Of a stretch of 64,000 nt of DNA, positions 1-12,850 are shown piece after piece; position 1 is the stretch's first letter, and each line of letters starts with the position of its first letter. Origin of the DNA: Anagrus nilaparvatae (lineage: Eukaryota > Arthropoda > Insecta > Hymenoptera > Mymaridae); NCBI GenBank assembly GCA_022575985.1, contig JAKSXM010000288.1, positions 647,501-711,500 of the forward strand, in the 5' to 3' direction. The translations under genes and the position numbers were made by a program. The notes beneath the pieces were generated by a model. It worked only from the letters and a program-made list of their open reading frames with translations. It had not been told where the DNA came from and did no database searches.

Positions 1-1805
1 AACTACTCCTAAAAGGTTTGAAAGGTATAAATAAATGGATCATACATTTTACAAGTTATATCTTATTTATAAAATAAAGGTAAGCAAATGTTTTATCATT
101 TGAAAAATTTTTCAAAAATTAAAAAAAAATATTTTTGCATTAAACAAAACTATTATTATGCCTCAAAATAACCCTTCAAGGGCTGTTTATTGTGATTAGC
201 GAACTAAAAAACCGTATCAGACTAAATCTTAGAAGGCTAGAACGAATATAGCGAAAGCGCCCCTTTTAGGAGTAGTTTCGGCTAATATAAGGTTGAAGAG
301 TTACGTTTTAATTGAAATGACATCGATTTTTGTGATCAGTGCCCCAAAAAACCCTATTACACCAAATCTTGAAGGGCTAGATTGAAAGTAGCGGAATCAC
401 CCCTTTTAGGGTCAGTTTTGCCCAATTTAAGGGAGAAGGGGTAATTTTTCATAGTTATAACTGCAATATTTGTTATCAGTGACCCAAAAAACCCCCGTAT
501 ACCAAATTTCAAAGGCTTACAATGAATACAGCAAAAATGCCCTTTTTAGGGGCAGTTTTGCCCAATTTAAGGGTGAAGGGGTAATTTTTCATAGTTATAA
601 CTGCAATATTCGTTATCAGCGATCGGAAAAACCCCCGTATACCAAATTTAAAAGGCTTACAATTAATACAGCAAAAATGCACTTTTTAGGAGCAGTTTTG
701 CCCGATTTAAGGGTGAAGGGGTAATTTTTCATAGTTATATCTGCAATATTCGTTATCAGCGACCGAAAAAACCCCCGTATACCAAATTTAAAAGGCTTAC
801 AATGATTACAGCAAAAATGCCCTTTTTAGGGGCAGTTTTGCCCGATTTAAGGGTCAAGGGGTAATTTTTCATAGTTATAACTGCAATATTTGTTATCACC
901 CAAAAAACCCCCGTATACCAAATTTCATAGGCTTACAATGAATACAGCAAAAATGCCCTTTTTAGGGGCAGTTTTGCCCAATTTAAGGGTGAAGGGGTAA
1001 TTTTTCATAGTTATATCTGCAATATTCGTTATCAGCGACCGAAAAAACCCCCGTATACCAAATTTAAAAGGCTTACAATGAATACAGCAAAAATGCTCTT
1101 TTTAGGGGCAGTTTTGCCCGATTTAAGGGTCAAGGGGTAATTTTTCATAGTTATAACTGCAATATTTGTTATCACCCAAAAAACCCCCGTATACCAAATT
1201 TCAAAGGCTTACAATGAATACAGCAAAAATGCCCTTTTTAGGGGCAGTTTTGCCCAATTTAAGGGTGAAGGGATAATTTTTCATAGTTATAACTGCAATA
1301 TTCGTTATCAGCGACCGGAAAAACCCCCGTATACCAAATTTAAAAGGCTTACAATTAATACAGCAAAAATGCACTTTTTAGGAGCAGTTTTGCCCGATTT
1401 AAGGGTGAAGGGGTAATTTTTCATAGTTATATCTGCAATATTCGTTATCAGCGACCGAAAAAACCCCCGTATACCAAATTTAAAAGGCTTACAATGAATA
1501 CAGCAAAAATGCCCTTTTTAGGGGAAGTTTTGCCCGATTTAAGGGTCAAGGGGTAATTTTTCATAGCTATAACTGCAATATTTGTTATCAGCGACCCAAA
1601 AAACCCTCGTATACCAAATTTCAAAGGCTTACAATGAATACAGCAAAAATGCCCTTTTTAGGGGCAGTTTTGCCCGATTTAAGGGTCAAGCCCCAATTGC
1701 GCATAGAAAAAACCCCGATTTTCGTGTTCAGCGACCCAAAAAACCTATAGTTGACCAAATCTGGTAGCGGCCGCAAACAATACCACCAAAACCGTGATTT
1801 TACTG
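1..1805 (+). repeat. Tandem array of a ~140-bp unit, probable right arm of a foldback element
   Basis: About ten head-to-tail copies. The phrase ACCCCCGTATACCAAATTT recurs at 491, 631, 771, 907, 1047, 1183, 1323, 1463 and 1603 (spacing 140 or 136), with diverged copies at about 200, 343 and 1743. Each unit holds GCGACCCAAAAAACCC, then CCCTTTTTAGGGGCAGTTTTGCCC, then GGTAATTTTTCATAG. The last unit ends CCGTGATTTTACTGGAG at about 1790-1807, matching the right ends of the related elements at 41855 and 43075. Bases 1-20 resemble the unit in reverse orientation (rc of CTTTTAGGAGTAGTT), so an opposite arm probably lies upstream of the window. The open frames across it are by-products of the repeat. 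The array is seen directly; the foldback reading is inferred from the copies at 40764 and 42504. Confidence 0.9.
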
Positions 1806-3404
1806 GAGTAATCAAGTTAAGTTTTGTTTTTACCCTTTTTTATTAACAATTTTTTTGCCTACTCTAACGTAAAATTTGTAAATAAAACTTATTAGTAAAG
1901 ATTTCCAGGGCAAGAAAAAAATATCATGCTATTTTAGATACTAGAGTTATTACGTAACACTCTTGATCAGGTAAGTGATTATACTATACTGTTGAAAAAA
2001 TTTCACCCCTCGATACGTAAATTACTGTTTGAAATAATCAACCCGAAAAATTTATACACCATAAAGAAACTAACATATTATAAGTTAATAAATTTGCACT
2101 TTATATTGATATAATTTGGTCAATTGACTCCTTGTAGCAGAAAATTGATATTTTTATCAAGTTCCTTGGGTAAAATATGTTGAATAATATTTGAGTACCA
2201 GATTGTTATTGAGATTTTTTCTTGATATTTTTTTAAATAACCGAATAGTTAATTTACTTTAATTAAAATCCAAATTATGATTAAATAATCTAACTCTGTA
2301 TATAATTAATCTTAATAAACCAAACGCTGGATTTAGGTTGGTTGCAACGTTGGTGGTTATTAAATATGGTGGTTGTTAATCTCGGTTTATGCATTGTGGT
2401 TGCAATTGGACTAGAGCTGTATGATAATTTGCCGATTATTTGAGGTTCAATAGAAGCAGATATTTGTGTACATACCACGAAATTAAGTTAGAAACATTTT
2501 AAACATTACTTCAGCAGAAATGAATTTTTGGAAAAATTTGGACAGGACGCGGCTTAGACAAGATCGTTTTCTGCCTGCATATAGCCCAACTTCAGCCCGA
2601 AACCATCCAAAACTTCATTTCTGTGTAGGTATTTAATTTAAATTTCTAGATCAGCTCATTTATTTTCAAATCTGTTTCTTTGTTTTTCAGGTAAAAAGGG
2701 TTGACATTGGGTAAAATTTTTTATTTTTAAAAAAGAAAAATCATACCTGAAAATAAAAATATTATATATATGCGAACCTATGATTAGACTAAAAAGTTAA
2801 ATAATTTAATCTCGGGCACGCTTTTCTGCTCAATTTTCTACTGAGATACAATTATACAGACTAAATAAAAAAATTATAAATTTTTTATCCACCAATAGCA
2901 TGGGGACTTTTGGAGCGTGAGTATTCAAGAGCGAGTTTTTTGTCCCCATAAACAATAAATAATATTATTTTCATGAGCTCGATAGCAATACTTAGGAGTG
3001 ATTAAATGAGTAATAATTTTGGGTGTCTTATTTTTTTTTAAATGGTACCAAATCACTCCCGGTTATTGAAAACCCAAGCAGCTTTTTTTAATAACTACCA
3101 GGCTAATTTTTTTGATTGTAATATCATAGCTTATGACAGAAATCATTTAAAAATCTGCCCATGCAGCTCCAGTACCGCATTTTTGCTTCCATTCCTTTGA
3201 AAGGAAGTGTATATTAGGATTAGAGTTGGGCATTTACGGAATTTTTGTCACGCTGTAACCGTATACAGTATGCAGGGCTATAAGGCTCCGTATTTTATTC
3301 TGCAGAATTATACCTATCCCATTGGATTTCTAGAACCTTGTAGGATTTCTAGAGTTGGGGGGGGGGGTTAAAATCAAAAACTGAGTTAAGAAAAATTATA
3401 CTTA
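1806..3404. other. AT-rich non-coding stretch, no confident gene
   Basis: No repeat of the families described elsewhere was recognised. A segment at about 2520-2636 is clearly less AT-rich and holds a 38-codon open stretch from an ATG to a GTAGGT that could be a splice donor; this is too little to call an exon. A run of ten or more G lies at about 3357-3367. Confidence 0.5.
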
Positions 3405-3717
3405 AGGGCTATCCATGTATTACGTAAGACAAAAAAGGAGGAGCAGGGATTTTGATTTTCTTATTTTTTCTTACTCGGGAGGGGGCGAGATTTGAAAATA
3501 TCTTATGTAGGATTTACTTTTAATATTATATTATTATTATTATTTTATTTTAATTTAACATTCAATCTATTGGCATTTAAAATTATAAAATTCAAAAAAA
3601 ACTTTAAAATATTTAAAAAAATACATTACAAATGAGTAAGATCTTACAAAGAGGTGAGGGGGGGGGGGGGTGGTTGAAAACTCCGAAAATTGTCTTATGT
3701 AATATATGGATAGCCCC
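3405..3717. mobile_element. MITE with TTA target duplication, PIF/Harbinger-like
   Basis: A 313-bp segment with terminal inverted repeats: AGGGCTATCCATGTATTACG at the left, and the reverse complement of GGGGCTATCCATATATTACA at the right, each followed by TAAGACAA. It is flanked on both sides by TTA (3402-3404 and 3718-3720). A 3-bp TWA duplication is typical of PIF/Harbinger elements, so that superfamily is the likely source; no transposase is present. The interior is AT-rich with a (TTA)n patch and a poly-G run. A related end (CCGTCAATAATTTACGTAAGAC) is seen at about 16754. Confidence 0.7.
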
Positions 3718-3744
3718 TTACTACAGGTCAAAAGTGGTTGAAAA

Positions 3745-3990
3745 ATAGGGAAACACCCTTAAGTCAGTATATAAACTACCCTTTTTTAAGGTTTTTTTTT
3801 GCAATATTTTGGAATCAAAAAGCTAAACTATTAATTAAGCACCGATTTTTCAATAGTATATCCAAATTTGGATTTATTTGATAATTTAACAAAATTTAGA
3901 TATTAGGGCTAATTGTAGGGGCCAGCACCGCCTCCATAGTAAGAAAAAAATTAAAAAAACACGTTATAAGTTTATTTTTTTACTTTCTTT
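3745..3990 (+). repeat. Diverged repeat, second copy at 61740-62000
   Basis: Shares in order with 61740-62000: AACACCCTTAA, a CTACCC...TTTTT block, TTTTGCAATAyTTTGG, AGGGCTAATT, a GGGGC/GCCCC block and TAGTAAGAAAAAA, then an A-rich stretch. Both copies run in the same direction, 58 kb apart. Unit logic (CACCCTTAA...AACTACCCC) recalls the 140-bp family but the match is weak. Confidence 0.5.
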
Positions 3991-5334
3991 TTTTTAATCA
4001 AATTGTAGCTAATGTTATAAAAAAATTCTCTCATCATTTAAATGCTGTGTACACAATTGTTAAAAAGTCTTTACTTTTGTTCTTGATATACAAATGTTAA
4101 AAAAGGTACAAATCATAATATCAAGACAAAAAATCTAAATGTATAATCTTTGTAACTTAAACAGCAAAAAAGTATATTTTTTTCTCAAATTTTTTTTTAT
4201 ATAAAAAAAAAACGGGCGGCGACTCTCGTGATTCCATCTTTCTTTATATTTTAATGTATACGTTATTTTATTCCGGAAGCTCTTTTGTGTGAGGGCGGGA
4301 TCACCATCATATAAAATATTGAATAACCCGCGCGAAAGTGTATACAAAATAAAAAATAGTATATTTTTATATATACTTGAATCAAATATAAAAAAAAAAA
4401 ACGAAAAGTAGAAGCACTTCGTCGAAAAGGCGATTCGTTCGCTGTGAAATATTATTTCAAAAGGTTCCACCTATAAGGATGCACAGATATTTCTTTTTGC
4501 TTCTTTATATGTGTTTGTATGTAATATTATATTTGGATGGCAATTCAATGTTATTTATAAGAGGTTAAATGAGTATTTTATTATATTGAGTATGTGGGAG
4601 GTGAATTATAAAAATGTACGTTGAGTTATTTAAGATATTAGGGTGAGATTGTCTGTTTTTTTTTTCTTTTTGCGTATACATATTGTTTCGTTTTCAACAG
4701 GTACTTACGTTAAAGCAAGTACTATTGTACAACGCGTATGTTTTTAAAGACAGGAAATAAGAATATGACCTTTGTTATAAAAAAGTAAAATTGGACATAT
4801 AAATATTTTTATTTATTTATCTTAATTAATTTTAAAATTTTCAAGCTTGCGATTTAAAAAATAACTATATTTAAGCTAATTGCTCTAGGGTTTTATTGAA
4901 GCAGAGTCAAAAGCAAAAATAAAATTCTAATTCATCAGTTTAATTCAATGATCATTATTCTGACTAGTTTGAACTAAGTAATAAAAAAGGTTTCGGTCGA
5001 GAAAACAGCCTCTTTGAATGAAAATTGTCTGGTAAGAAAAAACTATACATTTTAGGACCAAAATAAATTTCTGATATAAAAGTTGATTCTCAGGGGTGAA
5101 AATGGGCCCTAAAGATATTTTTACCTTAATAGTTAGATAGTACGCGATTTTTTCTTTAAAAAAATTCGAGTATTTGGTAAAAACTACCATAACTAGACGT
5201 TTTTAGAGGGAGAAATTGGCTTAGAATAATTTTAATTCAGGGACTAGCTCAGCTAAATTACTTACTAGTTTTCGAGTTAGTTTTTAAAGTATACAGTTTG
5301 AACACAAAACTATACCATATACTAAGCAAAAAAT
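3991..5334. other. AT-rich non-coding stretch
   Basis: No gene recognised. The longest open frame here (minus strand, 4135-4470) translates to low-complexity F/I/K/Y-rich protein, as random AT-rich DNA would. A short stretch at about 5197-5250 (CTTAGAATAATTT followed by CAGGGACT) resembles the interior of the CATGGAACATG element at 56714-56880 and may be a fragment of it. Confidence 0.4.
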
Positions 5335-5830
5335 GTAACAGAGTTAGTTATGGATGAGCTTATAATGTTCAAAAAATATTTCCTCCGTTCATCCCAATGG
5401 AACTCCTGGACCTAAGTAGGACCACCAGACTAAGTACCAAAAGATAGAAATTTTTCGATTATCTTTGAAATAATGCTGAGATTTTGTCATTCAATCAAAA
5501 AACCTTCAGATTGTCTCATTTTAGTAGTGTATTTTCAGGCCCCATAAAAAACCTTAATTATCTCACCGTGAAACTCAATAAACCGAATTCTCATTTTCGG
5601 ACAGAAATGATAAATTTTTTTTAAATTGCTGCCAAAATTACAATTTTTGATAAAATTAGGCTTTATAAATCTCGAAAACTTTTTAAAATTGCATCTCCTT
5701 TCCGCTAATTATTCGCCAGAAAGATTATTTAGAGTCCCAACTTCAATTTTTTCAAGTTTTTAAAACATTTTTTGATCTACCTGCTTTTTGCTAAATGATT
5801 TTTTTGCAGCATTTTAAAACGTGAAGACAT
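5335..5830 (+). mobile_element. Diverged fragment of the CAAGGGGAG palindromic element family
   Basis: Follows the left arm of the element at 18000-19074 in the same order: TATGGATGAG, a CGTTCATCCCAATGG block, AAACCGAATT, AATTGCTGCCAAAATT, and a TATAAATCTCGAAAACTTTT block (TATATCTCGGAAAATTTCT in the other copy). The terminal CAAGGGGAGTTC is not seen here, so the copy is truncated or decayed. Confidence 0.55.
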
Positions 5831-7342
5831 ATGAATAAAAAATTAAATTTTTCAAAAAAATTATTGCTTCCAAAAATTTTTTGTTTCGAAAAATTTTACA
5901 GATAAATTGTGAAATAAAAAATAAAAGCAGATATTTCAAATTATTAGTTTAAAATTGACAAATTAATGAAAAAAATTTCTTAAAATACCTAAGCAAACTT
6001 TTTTTATAGCACGTAAACTTTTTAAATTCAAGTCTTTGAATAAGAATAAAAGTTAGTCTTTTTGCATCAGTCATTTCAATACAACAACAAAAAGTAATTT
6101 GATATTTAATGAAAGTGGAAGCAAAAAAATACACTACATTATTATATTGATGGGCCTTTTTTTTAAAAAGGTAATGTTATAAAAAAATGGCAAAAGAGGG
6201 GGTGAGATTATTATGTATAAAAACTCAAACTGACATAGGTATATTACTAATGCACTGACAGTATAAAATATATGGTTTCAAATTACGTCATCGAACTTAC
6301 ATTTTACTTTTTTTTTACTTTTTGAAAAGAGAATATTGGGGTGGAGACTGGCAGCAAAACGACCATTCGATTTTATATACATACATAATATTCATGTGGA
6401 TTTTTTTTTTTTATAAATCCATAAATTTGAAAGAAATCACGTAGTGAGACTGTATAACAATAATAATAAAAGGATGAAAAAAAAATTTTGTAAGTGTCAT
6501 TTTTCGCATCGAAATTGGTATAAAGATTTTAAAGATTGTCACTTTGTGATTTTGAGGGAAAAAAGTATTTCTTTTATTTACCTAAAAGATTATTATGTAC
6601 TCAATAGATTGATCCTCTTTATTACTCAGCAATTTAGCAGACACATTATAATTACAGATTATTATTCAAATATTATTTTAAAATAATAATAATAATAAAA
6701 ATAAAATAATATTGTTTAACCCTAAATTGAAATATAATTATATTTTGAAGCAACCTGTTGCTAAAATATTACTCATCTAAAAAAATAAATATCGATGTAC
6801 CTGATTTTTTATATGCGAGGGTGTAAAAAAGAAGCATGGGAACTTTCTGACATATGGTTTATTTTTTTTATTTTTTTCTAGAGATATCTAAAAAAGTAAA
6901 CTTAAAAATTTAATATTCCATATAATTCAATCATCAAAATATTGGGTTTTTTTTTTCATAAAAATGCATGTAAAATTGATATGAAATGGGGCGAAAAAAA
7001 GTGTACAGTTTAATAGAGTTTATTTTTATTTTTTACCATATGCTAAAAAAATACAAATGATTGCGATATATACTTGTTGTACATAGTTTAAGTATGATGA
7101 GAAAATTTTTTATTTATACGCATTTAAATTTGTATGAGAATTTTTTAAACTAATAGACTATTAAAAAATTACTGTAAATTTTCTTAATTTCCAAAAAAAA
7201 TGTTGATTGTAATAGTTACTCGATAAAAAAAATTTTTCCAAAAAGTTTCCAATTAATTTTTGATCATTATTTATATCTTGCCTATTTAAAAAGCTCTAAT
7301 TTTTAAACAATGAGCTCTGAGAAAAAAATTTTCTAGCAAGTT
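5831..7342. other. AT-rich non-coding stretch
   Basis: Long A and T runs, ATA/ATT microsatellite-like patches near 6680-6710. No gene or recognised repeat. Confidence 0.5.
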
Positions 7343-7647
7343 TTGTTTAATGTGCAAGGTGAGGTGCAAGGTGGAAGAGCTATTTTAAACACCAAAAAAG
7401 AAAATTGGTTTGCTGCTGCCGGGATTCACATTGCGGTAGCTGGAATTTTTGTTTTTTTTCAAATGGTTGCAAATGACACGCGTAAACCCAAAAAAAAGTT
7501 TTTTAAAAAAATTATTTTTTTTTAGTCTCATAACGTTTAACGTTTTAAATGAGAGAAAAAATCATTATTTTAAAATTTTCTTTGCATTTCAAGCCATTTG
7601 CAATTACTTAAACAAAAAAAATTCCGGCTGGCACAACCGGAATATAG
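7343..7647. repeat. Small imperfect inverted repeat, relative at 28032-28130
   Basis: Left arm at about 7432-7480 (GCGGTAGCTGGAATTTTTG, then CAAATGGTTGCAAATG) pairs imperfectly with the right arm at about 7594-7643 (CATTTGCAATTACTTAAAC, then AATTCCGGCTGGCAC). The same CAAATGATTGCATATG / AATTCCGCCAGCC combination is at 28032-28130, so this is a dispersed family end. Proteins read across it are not meaningful. Confidence 0.5.
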
Positions 7648-10600
7648 TGAAGATAATCTAAGAACTTTACTCTATCCAATGATATTTTGTTTAATATTTT
7701 CTATAAAAAAAAAATTTTATTATTTGCATAATAATTTTTTCCAAAATAATATTTTGTCAGCTGTTGAAAAAAATGACGATAATAATAAAGATGTTTGCAG
7801 AAATCATTAAACATAAAAAAAATATATTTAAATCTTGATGACGAAAACGTTAAATGTCCGTTAGTCGTCCGGAAATTCAATGTTATGAAAATTAAGCTGT
7901 TGGTTGACGGTTAAAATTATAAGAAAAGAAATTTTTTAAATATTTAAATAGCAACAAAAAAAACTGCAAAATTTCCATAAATAACCCTTTCTTTATTTTT
8001 AAAAGGATCAAATACAAAAAAAAAACGTCTTCCAAGATGTTGTCGACAACTTATAAGCCATACAGCAATAGCTTCTATACCTAAAAAAAAAAATTCTAAA
8101 CCTTGCAAGAAGAAGGCGTAAACGCACCTTGTAGCTTGGTGACAAGTAGTTTTACTATATGTGGCATTATAGATCAGAAATCAGAGACTCGTTATTGTTA
8201 TTGCGCAAGTCCTTTTTTAAAAAAAAGCATATGAATGATTTTTTAAAAGAAATAATAATAATAAATAAGATAAAGTAAAAGAATAAGAGAATAGTAAAAG
8301 TCCTTGAAGAAGAGGGTGAAAATTGTAACAAGGGTTTTATAAGAAAAAAAAGGAAAAAAGCTTTAGCTAAAGACAACGTCTTGCAAGATATTCATCCTGG
8401 GCGGAGACATCCGGACTCTAGTTACTGCGTATTTATTCATATAAATTTCTTTTTTTTTTATACAAAAATCATCTCACGAAAACTTGCTCTTCGTTAGCTA
8501 AAAAATCGAGTCTCAAAAAGTGAGTAACTAAATATACGCATATAAAAAAAAAAGAAAAAAAATTTAAGAGGTGGATAATTTAAGGGTAATAAAAGAATAT
8601 CTTGAAGACGGTGGGAATTTTTATAGTTTGAAAGAAATTCATGCAAAAGAATATGAGACTTCTTTTTTTTGAACTTGTGCAAGCTTCTTTTTGTACAAAG
8701 ATGTATTTAAAAGTAATAATTTATGTACAGTTAGATTTTGCACAAAGAAAGATTTTTTGTTTGTGTATTTGCTTATTGAATCATACTCTTTTTAATTAGG
8801 TCTAATGTTTGCAATAATATTGCATTTTTATGAAAGCCTTCTTTTATGATAAACAATAATTTTAAAATAAAACTGTGAAAATTTAAGGAAATTTAAATTT
8901 TGAAATTTTTTTTTGCCTTAATTTGTTGTTTTTAATTATTTTTAATATTAAAAATTTATTTTTTTCTTCCCAAAGTAGTAAATTTCAAAGTTTGAAAACG
9001 AAAATCTGACTAAAATATCTGGGTCTGAAATTCAGGTAGATTCGACTAATTCAAGAGCTAAAAATAATTTATAATAACTTTAAGTAGTGAGAAAACCTTT
9101 GCCAACTAGATCCAAATTCACCTGATAGCTGACAAAAAATAAGCTTCTCCACCAATTTTTAGCTTCCTGGATCCTTTTCTTTTCGCCAGTCATTTTTATT
9201 TTTTTGTCATTAAAAAAATGCAATTTTTCTTAATTGTTATTCTTTTGAAGTTATCCTATACATCTAAAATTTTTAGCAAAAATTTCGTTAACTTAAAAAA
9301 ATTATTTTTCGACTAAGAGCTTTAAAAATGGAGATCCGATCTAAAATTTATCCTAAACAGGTAAAAATTGAAAAAGGGTTTTATTATAAGCTTTTAATTC
9401 AACTTGGGTCCAATTGGTATATAGAATCCATCATAAGCAAAGTATTTTCTATACAATCTAGAATTTAAAGTGTTTTCTTGTAAAATGTAAACAATATGAG
9501 AAAAAAAATATTTTCATCACAGAATCTTTGGTTTAGTAAAGAAAATTTTTTTTAGATTTTTTTGGAACGATTTTGGACGAAAACAAAATTTAAGTTAGAA
9601 TCGATTAGAAGTTACTGCAAGAAGCTCTTCTGACAGGACAAATTTTACATATTTGCATTCAAATAGCTAAAAAGTTTAATTTAGCATGGAAAACTTAAAT
9701 TTCGTCAGATAACTTTTCTCTCCTATGTACAAAAAGCTTTTATTCGATTAATGAATTTTTGATAATTTTCAATCAATACCAATTATATTTTAATATCTTT
9801 GCCTTTTATAACTCATTCAAAAACTAAAAGAGAAAAGAAAAGGACAAAATCTAACCTTATATATAGCCAGAAAACGCATATTTTGGCATGAGTAGATACT
9901 GGCATAAGTTTAAAAAAGAGTTACTTAAGGCTCTTGAATCGAAATTTACCATATCTTTCTATCAATAAAATACAGATCGTCATATTTCCATAAGGCAGTA
10001 ATATACAGTTGCAGAAATTTATTACAAAACAACACCTTAATAATTTTGTTTTCCATGCAAGATTCTAAATGCGTTAGGATCCTTTCCTTTGTTATTTTCT
10101 GTATAAATCATTCAAGCGCAGTCAATTTTTTTATAAAACGTTATTAATTAACATACTTGTAATAATAAAATCAGATTTTGCAAAAATTTGGTTGATATTT
10201 TTTCTCTTTCTTTATTTGGTAAAATTCATGAAAAATAAGCTATAAAGAGCGGAAACACAGAAAAAAAATTTTTATTTTAAAGTCGTATTAATCCTATTCA
10301 GTTTTTCGGTTCGCTAACTAAAAAAATCTTGTTTACTCTCATAAAAATTTTTTTACCGTGGTAATAGAAGATAAGCCAAAAAACTTTAGACTGACTCTTT
10401 TAGATTCAGGGGCAATAGAAATAAAAAAATACCGCTTTTTTCACTTTTTATTTTATTCTTTTTTACATTACACACTTTTTTAATGTTTCCATTGTTAAAA
10501 TTGTATTATTTTGTCGGGATATTAGTTCTTTTTATTATAATTTCTTTCATTATTTATTTTTTTTATTGTATCTATTATAATAACACAGGTAATAGTTTTC

Positions 10601-11373
10601 TTTTTTTTTTTTTTGCTATTTTTTTTTTTTTGACCGCCAACGTCGAAACTCATACATAACTTTATTATGCATAACAATTTTGTTTATTAGATCAAGCATA
10701 TACTAATTGCTTACATAAAAAAAGAGATTAAAAAATAGAAAAAAAAAAAAATTTTTTTTTTTAGAGCTTCTGTTATAATATAAATTTTTGCAAGTAAATA
10801 CGTTAATACGCTACTTTTATTGTCTGAAAAGTATTTTAATAATATGCAAAAAAGAAAAAAAATTGAAGGAATTATCATTATCTTTTGGTATTGTAATATT
10901 CATCGATATTCAAGAAAAATCTATTGTTGTATTCAAATACTTTTACAGTACCCCTAAAAAGCTATGTGAAAGAATATAATTTATAACTTAATTCTTTAAA
11001 GAGAACGATACCCATAAAACAACAGGTGGTAATCATTATCAACACTTTTTAAATTTTTTAAATTTATGATTTCTTATGACAAGAACTTTTGGTATAGCGA
11101 TGTAGATTATGACTTTAATCTATCATAAAAATATCGGCTCATGCTCTTAATAAGATAATTTATTAGACGAAGATTATAACACATTATATTTATTTTAACT
11201 CTTTAATGAATTAATCTAAAAGTCACTATTTTTTTTTGTTTTTTCTTATTTTCTTATTACCGGTATAAATAACAAAGATAATATAATTTTTAATATTTAT
11301 GTTTTTTGATACGCTGATTAGGAATTTTTAAGTCCTGATTTTGTAAAATTGATCCTAACATTAATTTTAGATA
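7648..11373. other. AT-rich non-coding stretch
   Basis: No gene, RNA gene or repeat of the named families recognised in 3.7 kb. Homopolymer runs are frequent (for example poly-T at about 10600-10631 and poly-A/poly-T at 10740-10762). Confidence 0.5.
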
Positions 11374-12121
11374 CACTGAAAAAAACGCTGCCAAGTGATT
11401 GGCACTATGGTTCCTCATCAACAATAGCAAAATATTTATAATGGTCTATTTTGAAGAAAAAAAATTTCGAAAAATTATATATAAGATGGAGAAATCCTTT
11501 AAAACCATAATTCTGGATATTAGAACTTTCCTAGAAATAAATTAGGTACTAAGTCCAAAAAGAAAAAAAATTTTTAAAAATATCGAAAAATTACGTATCA
11601 CATGAAATAATCACGTAAAAACGATAATTCTAAATATTCGTACTTTCGTAGAAAAACATTAAGTACTACATCCTAAAAAAAAAAAAATTGGCATTTTTTA
11701 TATTTTTTGGCGGCAAAAATTTTGAGAAAAAAATTTTCAAAAAATTAAGTATCAGGTCCAAAAAATTACTTTTATAGAGGTTCTTAAAACTAGTACTTCC
11801 ATGGAAGCAAATTATATACTACGTTCAAAGAAAAAAAAAAATTGGTGTTTTTTGTATTTTTTTATGTAAAAAATTTTGGGAAAAAAATTTTCAAAAAATT
11901 AAGTATCAGATTCAAGATATCGAGTAAAAACCATACTTTCAAATATAAGTACTTTCGTGGAAATAAATGAGGTATTACATCCAAATTAAAAAAAAAAAGG
12001 GGGGGTTTGAGATTTTTTGATAAAAAAATGTTTGAAAAAAAAATTAGGTCTTAATTCGATAATGGTTTTGAAATAGGTTCTTAAAACTAGTACTTCCATG
12101 GATATCACCGGTTACAGTGCG

Positions 12122-12145
12122 ACATACATACATACATACATACAT

Positions 12146-12191
<46 letters not shown>

Positions 12192-12192
12192 A
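12122..12192. repeat. Compound microsatellite (CATA)n(CA)n
   Basis: About six CATA units, then about twenty CA units ending in CATACACATACACA. It lies between CACCGGTTACA and AAACCGGTTTTTTAGC, as the microsatellite at 23208-23270 does in the related element. Confidence 0.95.
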
Positions 12193-12377
12193 TACACAGA
12201 CTTTTTTTAAAAACCGGTTTTTTAGCTTCCTGAGGTCTCAAAACGTGCTTATTAAAATATCGAAAATCAAAATTTCACCTATCACAAAGGTTCCTCTATG
12301 AGGAACCAAAAATTTGTTTGCCGCAAGCATTCCGCAAGTAAAAAATTTTTAAATATGGCTTGAAACATAAAGAAAAT

Positions 12378-12850
12378 AATAGTATATTACGACCCAGGGC
12401 CAGAAAAATAATAAGAAATAAAGCCGAGGGTGGTAAACTGCAATTTGATGCATTCTTTTTTTATGGCCAAGGGTTGTATATACTTTTTCTATAGATATAT
12501 CCATATTCGTGTATCTATGGCTTTTTCTAAGGCATTTGCGAGAACTTGCGCTGCGATTTCATCGATGGCACAGGAACCAAGAAATCGTACTTTTATGGCC
12601 ACTGTCCAGAAAGAGTATATTACGATTCCGTGTCAAGAAAAGTAAAGAATGGCCCAAATCGCAAGTAAATTACCTTTCAAAGCGAAGCTGAGGATGCTAA
12701 ACTACGATTTGGGGCATTCTATATTGATGAACAAGGATCGTATACGATTGATCTTCGTCAGTGGCGAAAAAACACCACTTTTCCGGTCGCGCAGTGGCCA
12801 GGAATTACATGCTTTCTGATCGCTGATAAGGAAAATTTTTTTTGTATGAT
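12378..12850 (+). repeat. AAATCGCA hairpin repeat family, two partial copies
   Basis: Two consecutive, partly decayed units. The second (12597-12830) contains GAATGGCCCAAATCGCAAGT and, about 35 bp on, AAACTACGATTTGGGGCATT, which can pair as a stem. The same stem occurs at 39738-39810, 45985-46055 and, weaker, 49850-49905. The leading sequence AGTATATTACGA corresponds to AGTATATTTACGGCTC at 39702. The open frames through it are repeat-derived. Confidence 0.7.

Noticed and set aside
200..1805. Regular repeats that could suggest a CRISPR array
   Set aside because: Units are 140 bp with no short-repeat/unique-spacer pattern, and the same unit occurs inverted elsewhere; this is eukaryotic tandem-repeat DNA.
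470..1815. Open frames of 60-84 codons on both strands
   Set aside because: They are translations of the 140-bp repeat; the same peptide recurs each period or breaks with 4-bp deletions.
3221..3362. TAGAGTTGGG twice, as possible hAT ends
   Set aside because: The two copies are in direct, not inverted, orientation and no 8-bp duplication was found.
4135..4470. 111-codon minus-strand open frame
   Set aside because: Mostly F, I, Y, K and N with homopolymer runs and no motif; expected by chance in such DNA.
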